Source: Papaver somniferum
Taxonomy: Eukaryota > Streptophyta > Magnoliopsida > Ranunculales > Papaveraceae
Length of the DNA stretch: 64,000 nucleotides
NCBI RefSeq assembly: GCF_003573695.1
Contig: NC_039361.1
Location: 101,310,279 to 101,374,278, forward strand
Direction: 5' to 3'
Position numbers and translations under genes: made by a program. The number at the start of each line of letters is the position of its first letter. The first letter of the stretch is position 1. The notes under the pieces are model-generated. The model worked only from the letters and a program-made list of their open reading frames with translations. It searched no databases and had not been told where the DNA came from. This document shows positions 57,211 to 64,000 of the stretch, in pieces.

Positions 57211-58930
57211 CAATTTTAGTGACAAAACTATCAATACATATGGAATACAAAAAAAAATAATGAAACTTTACTAGATCATATTCCATAAGTCTAATCTTCA
57301 ACATTCCTTGAAATATTCTTCCTTCCAAGTACTCCAATGATCCCAAAGGTTGTAAGTTTAGCATCACCGTTGTTGAAGATCTGTAGCTATAACAATGAGA
57401 AAGCATTGGTCTCGATCATTGTTATACAGTGTCATAGTATTATTACACAGTGTCAAAGTCCAATTGTATCACAACTTCAATAATAATACTATGGTGATAT
57501 GTATCACTCCACCTTAGTCAATACTCCATATCGATCATGGAAACCACTCCCCCTTACACAATGATCCGAAAACCATATGTATTTGTAGTGTGAACTACAT
57601 ATTAATTCTCCCCCTTTTTATCAATAAAATTGGCAGAGGTACAAGAACGGGATCATAATGAAATTTACACAAGAGACATTTCATGACTAAAAGAAAGGAT
57701 TCACATCATCTTAATTTAGATGCAATCATATAGCCGAAGCTAATAGCATTCATCAAGGAGTTTAAAGATACAAGATAACCCCTCTAAAATTCCACAGCCG
57801 CACACCCCTCAAGATATGACCATTAAGCACAAGTTCAAAATAACTCTCCCCCATTAGATGTCATTCCCAAGGGAACAACAAGAGCGACCTTAATTTCGAG
57901 ACAAAACAAGGATTTTATTGGACAACAAAAACCATGATAAATGATTTGGACACCAAAAACCATGATAAATGATTTTCTATATCCAAAAACTCAATCAAAT
58001 TAATCACAAGAAAACCCATGATTAATTTAATCGGAATACGCAATCAAATTAAACACACAAGGTGGTCAACTTAATTGTTTATGCTCAACATAAGTAAACT
58101 TACGTAACATATGACTAACATAACCATTAGAAAACGATTTGGATAGCTGTTCATATACTCGACACAAGAGAACTTATGGAATATATGAATGCTCAACTAG
58201 ACTAATTACAAGACAACCCATAATTAATCTAATTGGAATACAAACAATCAAACTAATCACGAAAGTAATCAATTTAATTGTCATTTGTTTTGCTCGACAT
58301 AAGAGAACTTACGGGGCAATAACTAACTAATCAAACAAGATGATTCATTTAGTTCCCAAATGCTCAACATAACATACCTTATGGAACAACCATCCAAGCT
58401 AATAAAAATTAATCAACTTAGTTGTATCGTGCTCAACATAAGACATATTACGGAGCCTCACAGTATTTCATAGGATATGAATCAATGAAGATCAATACTG
58501 TGGAGTACAAGGATTCATTCTATCTTAAATCATTATATAAATAATAATATTTAATAGACATAATCCTTAAACACAAAATATTTTAACCTATCTTCCATCA
58601 AAGAATTGACAATATAAGCTTAACTTTTGTATTTGTCAAAAGTCTATCCATCCTTAAATCAATACATGAATACCTATCATGAACGACTTTACTTTTGATA
58701 AAGTATGGGACAACATAGTTCACGGACGCAAACACACATATCCCATAAAAATATTGCAATATATAAAACCATAAAGATTAATACTGTAAAAATCATCTTC
58801 CAAACCAATTTAGAGTTTATGCCAATAAATCTAAAAACATGAAGATGGAAACGTTGGACATAGCTATGTGTAATCACAATAATATCTATTCTAAACTCTA
58901 GTAGTCCTTATCAAAAACAAGAATAAATTC
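57211..58930. other. A3 3' internal non-coding region
   Basis: It aligns by eye, inverted, with A1 22990-24713 and A2 29300-31080, including the repeats around GTAAACTTACGTAACATATG. No gene. Homology fades near 58930. Confidence 0.7.
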
Positions 58931-60445
58931 TCATAAGAAGTTTCCTAGGTATCAAGAAAAACTCGTAATGCACATACAAGATGATTTGTCCTTAGAGGGT
59001 AGAATCAATCTTTTTTGCCCGGATTTATACCAAGAATAGCTACCAAAGGCGTATAAAAATATTTTATTAAAAAAGAAGATCACACAAAGTCATTAACGAC
59101 CATACACCATAGTTCACATAAAATGATTGTGAACACTCAAGAATTCCATAGTAATGCGTACTACTGCCTATTCTTGATCTCCCTTCTTTGTGATTCACTA
59201 ACAACATTCTTGTAAAAGCTAAAAATTATCTTAGAAGAGTAGTATTCCAAGAATCCAAGTGCCCAATTACAAGAGAAGTGGAACAATTGACGAAACGGAG
59301 CAAAACACTCAAAAACAAGAGACATGATAAATACCAATCTTAACTCATTTAAGGTTTCTCATCTCCATTTTTAATAGAATTAAAAGAGAAAGAGAATCCA
59401 AAAAGAATGAGGTCATTCCGAGTTCGTACGAAGAAAATACGGCCAAAACAAGTTTACCGAATATCGACGTCTACAGGCAAGTATGCATACGGGTTTGCAA
59501 ACGAATTTTCATGACTTAGAGCAGTTTGCAAACTGGGTCTGCGAACTTAAACCCCTGGATTTTGATTTTAAATGATGGTGTGCATACTTGGTATGTGTAC
59601 CATGAAGTCCAAACATCCCGAATTACTATTTTCAAACCTAAACATAAAGGAACCTAAAACACAGATCAAGTTAGGTAGAAATGAATGATAAGCAGGGTAC
59701 ACGGATCATTATAAGTACTCTAAGCAAATAAAAATACAAATATTGCTCAAGTTTATAGACATACCTTTTTAGAAGAATCCAATCGAATTCTACCACGTTA
59801 CCAAACATTCAAAATCATACCCAACTTAATATGTATGACCCAGTTCTCGTGCTTCCCTCACCGTATACATAACATGGCATTTCTTAGTGAGGATGCACTT
59901 TCAACACAATCAAGTTATGTTGAGGTGAACAATATCTTGCTCACCATGGAAGCCCTTATTTATATGAACGGGTGCCTACATCATTTCCACTCTCTATTAC
60001 ATCGACCGTAAAATTGAGAGAGACAATTTCTCTCAATCATTTTCCTAAGATTCAGAGATGGTAAGAGGAATGGAGGCATAAATTTTGGTAGAAAGTGATG
60101 GAGATTTTGAAGAATTGGTTGCCTGATGGTGCGTATGGTGCACAAGGGTTACAAAATCTGCCGCCGGTTACCATGGTTCAGCTAGGAGAGTACTAGGCAG
60201 GCTCAATTGGGGTTTCAAATATTTGAACCGAGAAGACCGTGGAAGAAGAGATGGCTCTGCTGGCCAGAAAACGAGAAAACACATATCTATCCGTGATAGT
60301 TAAAGGAAGAGACGATTCATGAAAATGGATTAATGGGTTCGTTGGTTTGATGAATTAATGAGTTTTGTGATTTGAATCTGAATTTGAGAATTGTGATGAG
60401 AATTAAAGTTCATATGAAGTTGTAAAGGAAGAGGAAAGATGGGTT
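58931..60445. other. Unassigned stretch right of A3
   Basis: No convincing ORF. It may include the rest of the A3 internal region: a small GTTTGCAAAC/GTCTGCGAAC cluster (59490-59545) recalls the A-family motif. A minus-strand TATATAAATAAGG-like element near 59960 and simple AG-rich sequence follow. No A3 primer site or 5' LTR is seen, so A3 is truncated. Confidence 0.35.
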
Positions 60446-61940
60446 TTGTGTGAATTTATCATGCAGCCCAAGGTCCTTTTTTGCATACGAAAATGAGGTA
60501 TTCATGCTTTACACCAAAGTACATCACCATCTTTCTCAACCCGATCTAACACACGAGAAACAAGTTTCTTTCTCTGTGTTCTTCTTCCCCAAAATATCAA
60601 TCACCCATCTTTTCTTTGTCCCCCATGTCTACCGGGAGGTCAAATCTCTCTCAGACTCTCAATCACATCCCCTCAACTGAAAACACATTCCCAATTTCCT
60701 AACAGTTTCCGGCAACACTCTCGAACTCTATACTTGTTTTACCCTATTTTTCTCTTTCTAAACCTATTCCTCCATCCATTGTCAATCAGTTGTACTACAC
60801 TTCACATTAACCTAGAAAATCGGTAGGGTGGCTTACACAGGGCACAAGATAAATGAAAGGATGTTGATTGACTCTCTCTACAACACCAACAGTGGCAACA
60901 GAAAAATGACGACAATAAGGTGGTTGTGGTGAACAAGCAACTGGAGATTAGGTATGAATTCAAACAACGACAACATCAACAATTCAGTGAATATAATGTT
61001 GTGGCCATGCAGGATAAAAATATTGTTTTCAGTGGTGAGTTTCAATGACATGAAAACCCTAAATTTTAGATTGTAATTGTTGACAAGAGGGACTGGTAAA
61101 AGAGAGGGAAAACTGTATAAATAGGGGTGTTTGTTGTGTAATGGAGATATGCAGGGGAGTAAGATCAGTTCCCATTCCTATCTTTATCTTTTGTTGTTGA
61201 GTGACTTAGTAGAATTCAATTGAAAAGAGAAGAACCTGCATCAATGAGTTTATCAATATCAAAACTTCATATTTCAACTTTTTCTATCAAAGCCATGTTC
61301 TAAATCTGCAGCTAGGGTTAAGATGAAGATCTTAATCTAGTTAGATTATTTTGGATGATTTTGTTGTTCAAATTGAAATCTATTACATATGGAATGGTTT
61401 AGTATTTGTGTGCCAACATATAACTTTTCACTTCGACTGTCTTGCATCTGTAGTCGTTAGGACATTTATATGTTGTTACTCCAACTTGTGCTTCATTTGA
61501 TATGGTTGGTCTGTGATTAGTTGTGCTATAAAAATATATCTAATTCTAGGGATTAATATTTTAGTTGATAATAAACCTTCTAATTAAGAATCTTTACAAT
61601 ATTGGAAGAACGGGAGACCCGTATCTCTACCTTGATTCAAGGGACAACATTGTTAGCTAAATTATCTAGCCTAGGTTAAGTACTGGGTTCAACTGCCGTA
61701 GTACTTCTTGTTTGTGTGTTTAAATCCTCTATTTCATTTGATTTCTGCATTTTAGTTTGTACTTCATATCAACTGTTTTGTCGTATCGACAACAACATCT
61801 TAATCTGAATTAGTATTGGTTTGACCTCGGAATCAACTCTACATCGCCCTAGCCTTTGTGGGATCGACCTGCGTTTTCCCTGTCTATTATAGACGTTGTG
61901 CACTTGCAGTACAATTGTAGGTATCTTTCCTAGACTACCA
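60446..61940 (+). mobile_element. G2 right end (LTR R-U5-like)
   Basis: It contains a TATA box (61116), a long AT-rich leader and the phrase 'ctttgtgggatcgacctgcg ... gtgcacttgcagtaca' typical of plant Gypsy LTR ends, finishing GACTACCA before the TSD ACGAT. The ORF at 60450-60680 is not gene-like. Confidence 0.6.
61116..61124 (+). promoter_or_regulatory. TATA box of the G2 LTR
   Basis: TATAAATAG followed by 'gggtgtttgttg', about 820 bp before the LTR end. Confidence 0.55.
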
Positions 61941-61945
61941 ACGAT

Positions 61946-62619
61946 CTACCACGATAGTTGCCATATATTTTTCTTTGAGATTGGTACTTGAAATCATAAT
62001 TCAACAATTTTGATAGATTTTCTTCTTGGAAAGATACGTTCCTATGACAGAGGAGTGATTTTCCCAAAAAATCTTCATGTGTGCGGCGACTATCCAAAGC
62101 TTAGATCTATTTTTCTGATGATGAAGAACTTGATCTTCGCCCGCACCAACTCGGTTATGTACGTTTATCAAAAAAATCAAATACGAACAAATCATTAGAA
62201 GGAAACACTTAAAATCACGCAAAAACCTTCTTTAAAATCGCAGGAAGAAATTTGCATGGATACTTCATATAAGTTGGTGAAGCTATAACAATAACTTACT
62301 TTATACATAAATTTGATGGCCTAGTTTCTTTACTAATTAACATTCTAGAATCATTCAGACCCTTTGTCTACCCTTTTACCATTTCCCTAATACCATCTTC
62401 TAGGACTCTTTAGATCCATGCCTTTTCTTATATGATTAGGAGAAAAATAAAAATTAAAACAAAAGCAAATCAATTATTAGAGAACATAAGTTTCACCATA
62501 TCCGCCTTTTTTAACCTTTTTTCGTTCTCAAACTTCTCTCTATACTTCAAATACTAACATACATACATCATACAAATAAATTTCTCTCTTTATTCTCCAA
62601 ATTATAACATACATATACT
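61946..62619. repeat. Unit X, copy 2, right half
   Basis: It follows copy 1 (15951-16625) closely, from CTACCACGATAG through 'gatagattttcttctt' and 'gatgatgaagaacttgatctt' to 'cataacatacatatact', and continues exactly where the left half stopped at 17195. It breaks at 62619, just before the leader-like part of copy 1. Confidence 0.8.
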
Positions 62620-63240
62620 TGTTGGGGAAATTGGCACCCTGAGTGCAGTGGAACACAGGACCACAAAGAGAAATTGGTGATTTGAACTAAACATGAGAGA
62701 AATAATAAGAGAAACATAAGATAAAGAAGCACATACAACCACAACACAAGATATATGTTGTTCAGCTTTACAGGCTACTACCATGGTCAACACCACCAAA
62801 AAAACTTCCATTAAATAAAATAACATTACATGATATTTCTTCAACCCAAGACAAGACCAAAGAGTTAACAAGACATACCCGAGAACACCATCGAATAAAC
62901 CATGGAAACTAATTCTCTAACCATTCCTTGAACCAGCCTCATGTCTTCTCTTCTACACCGTCTTCACAGTTGCTAGTAATAGAGGAGAAACATGGAAAAA
63001 CTAAAAACTTGGTTTAGGGAAAAGCCCTAAACCCTAAACGCTAGAACATCAAAAATTCTCTCTCTACAAGTTTTTCTCTCACACTTATATTGACCTTCAC
63101 GGTAGCAATCGACCCTCCCTACCAAATAAACCAACTTTTTTTGTTTTTTGTTTTCTATATTATTTGTTCTACCCTTAGTAAATCAATCAATTGTAATGCT
63201 TGTGTAGGAAGAATAAGAGAGGAAATAACTTAACCCCGAT
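62620..63240. other. Probable partial LTR of an unidentified element
   Basis: It starts TGTTGGGGAAATTGG at the point where X stops, as an LTR would, and has 'ttgttcagctttacaggctac' and A-rich sequence. No gene. The right end is unclear where an A LTR edge begins at 63241. Confidence 0.35.
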
Positions 63241-63263
63241 TGAAAAAGCAGGGGTCTAACAAC
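63241..63263 (-). mobile_element. A-family LTR edge, 23 bp
   Basis: TGAAAAAGCAGGGGTCTAAC matches the terminal bases of A LTRs in minus orientation (compare 54815). It is cut by B3. Confidence 0.7.
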
Positions 63264-64000
63264 TGAAAAGGCGAGGGTACCCAAATATACCTCAAGCTAA
63301 AACTTTTCCTACCTATAAGTCCTTTCTCCGAAAGTGATTGTTTATGGACTGAGTCGAGAAAATACAACAAATCGGTTCACACTTCGTGTGATCGTCTATG
63401 GATACGAGATCAAGGTGATATGACAACGAAGTATGTTTACTTGATACAAAGGTTCGGACTTAACCAAACACAATAAGATTGCTTATCAAGTAAATATGAA
63501 TTAACATTTGTGTAATTTACTTTAATTATAATAAAACAATTATAATACAGAACATAAAAGTAAATGACACTTACCTAGTCCAGAATTGAATACTCTCAGG
63601 ATTAAGCTTCTACATAAAATTACACTTAACTTCGTATAACTGAGACCAAGTAACTAACACTATAGTTCGTGTAATATTAAGCCAACAACACCTTTAATCC
63701 GAAGAACCGTGTTGATGCCGATCTACTCAATTAATCAACCCAATCTACCACAAGGATAAACCGATTATTAATTGGATCCTCTTTTACCCAAACAAGTATT
63801 GTGCACACCAAAGATTATAAAACCCAAGTCAGATCTTCAATATCTTCTTTGTCTTCAAATCTTCTTAAATCTTCAATAAAAACGTGCACACAATCACTTG
63901 AATCTCTTGTGATCATCACGCACAGAACGGAGTCTGTTAACAATGAATTATCACAAGATCGTCTTTAGAACTAACAACAGTTTAAAGATCCCTGTCGAAA
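63264..64000 (-). mobile_element. B3 LTR, partial (U5/R end, runs off the window)
   Basis: It starts TGAAAAGGCGAGGGTACCC and is co-linear with B2 48519 onward. It lacks about 60 bp of the conserved U5 block near 63570 and about 240 bp near 63670, relative to B2. It keeps the empty target of the solo R LTR at about 63690. The expected TSD is ACAAC (63259-63263). Confidence 0.85.

Larger units (their letters stand above)
17196..61940 (+). mobile_element. Outer nested insertion G2 (44.7 kb with its contents)
   Basis: It begins TGATGGGCACC and ends GACTACCA, with flanking ACAAT (17191-17195) and ACGAT (61941-61945), a 5-bp TSD with one C/T-type difference. Both flanks belong to unit X and rejoin exactly as in copy 1. 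The native parts are G2 LTR-like sequence at both ends; everything else is later insertion. I see no G2 pol, so it may be a solo LTR. Confidence 0.7.

Noticed and set aside
60450..60680. ORF of 76 codons in G2
   Set aside because: No domain or codon bias; lies in the U3/R region of an LTR upstream of a TATA box.

Overview
This window is plant nuclear DNA made almost entirely of nested LTR retrotransposons. I see no intact host gene, tRNA, rRNA or CRISPR array. Tat/Retand-like Gypsy, chromovirus Gypsy and SIRE-like Copia elements, tRNA-iMet primer sites and 5-bp target-site duplications (TSDs) all point to a flowering plant, probably a eudicot. I cannot name the species. Family names are my inference from structure and motifs; no database was searched.

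Names used below: R = Retand-like Gypsy with 3.5-kb LTRs. A = Copia family with ~2.4-kb LTRs (TGTTAGAG...CTTTTTCA). B = Copia family with ~2.8-kb LTRs (TGTTAGAGCA...GCCTTTTCA). X = a tandemly duplicated ~1.25-kb unit that looks like the oldest substrate.

Left part (1-15598). The 3' end of an R element (integrase tail, two antisense genes, polypurine tract, 3' LTR 3344-6881) lies in the gag of a minus-strand A element (A0, gag 6882-8071, 5' LTR 8213-14950). The A0 LTR is split by a decayed chromovirus (about 9756-14511). A0 itself lies in an older plus-strand LTR whose remnant is 14951-15598.

Central nest (17196-61940). One outer Gypsy-type LTR element (G2) sits in the second copy of X, with TSDs ACAAT/ACGAT. 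Inside it are: B1, a B LTR (18279-41870) split by A1 (18580-35759), which carries complete A2 (24872-33503) in its 3' LTR, and also by a solo R LTR (37609-41176); an inverted junction at 41871-41928; B2 (41929-51285, minus) holding another solo LTR (43275-45156); G3 (51286-54814), a pol-less element with a tRNA-Asp-type primer site; and A3 (from 54815, minus). Several empty sites survive in sister copies, so much of the insertion order can be read from sequence.

Right part (61941-64000). The rest of X copy 2, an unassigned probable LTR piece, 23 bp of an A LTR edge, and the start of another B LTR (B3).

Coding content. A1, A2 and B2 lack recognisable protease, integrase and RT. They carry a gag-like or unrecognised first ORF plus a short, charged, coiled-coil-like second ORF, which suggests parasitic elements mobilised in trans. 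The chromovirus has lost catalytic Asp residues in both protease and RT. The most unusual coding feature is a putative spliced antisense gene in the R element (367-1263).
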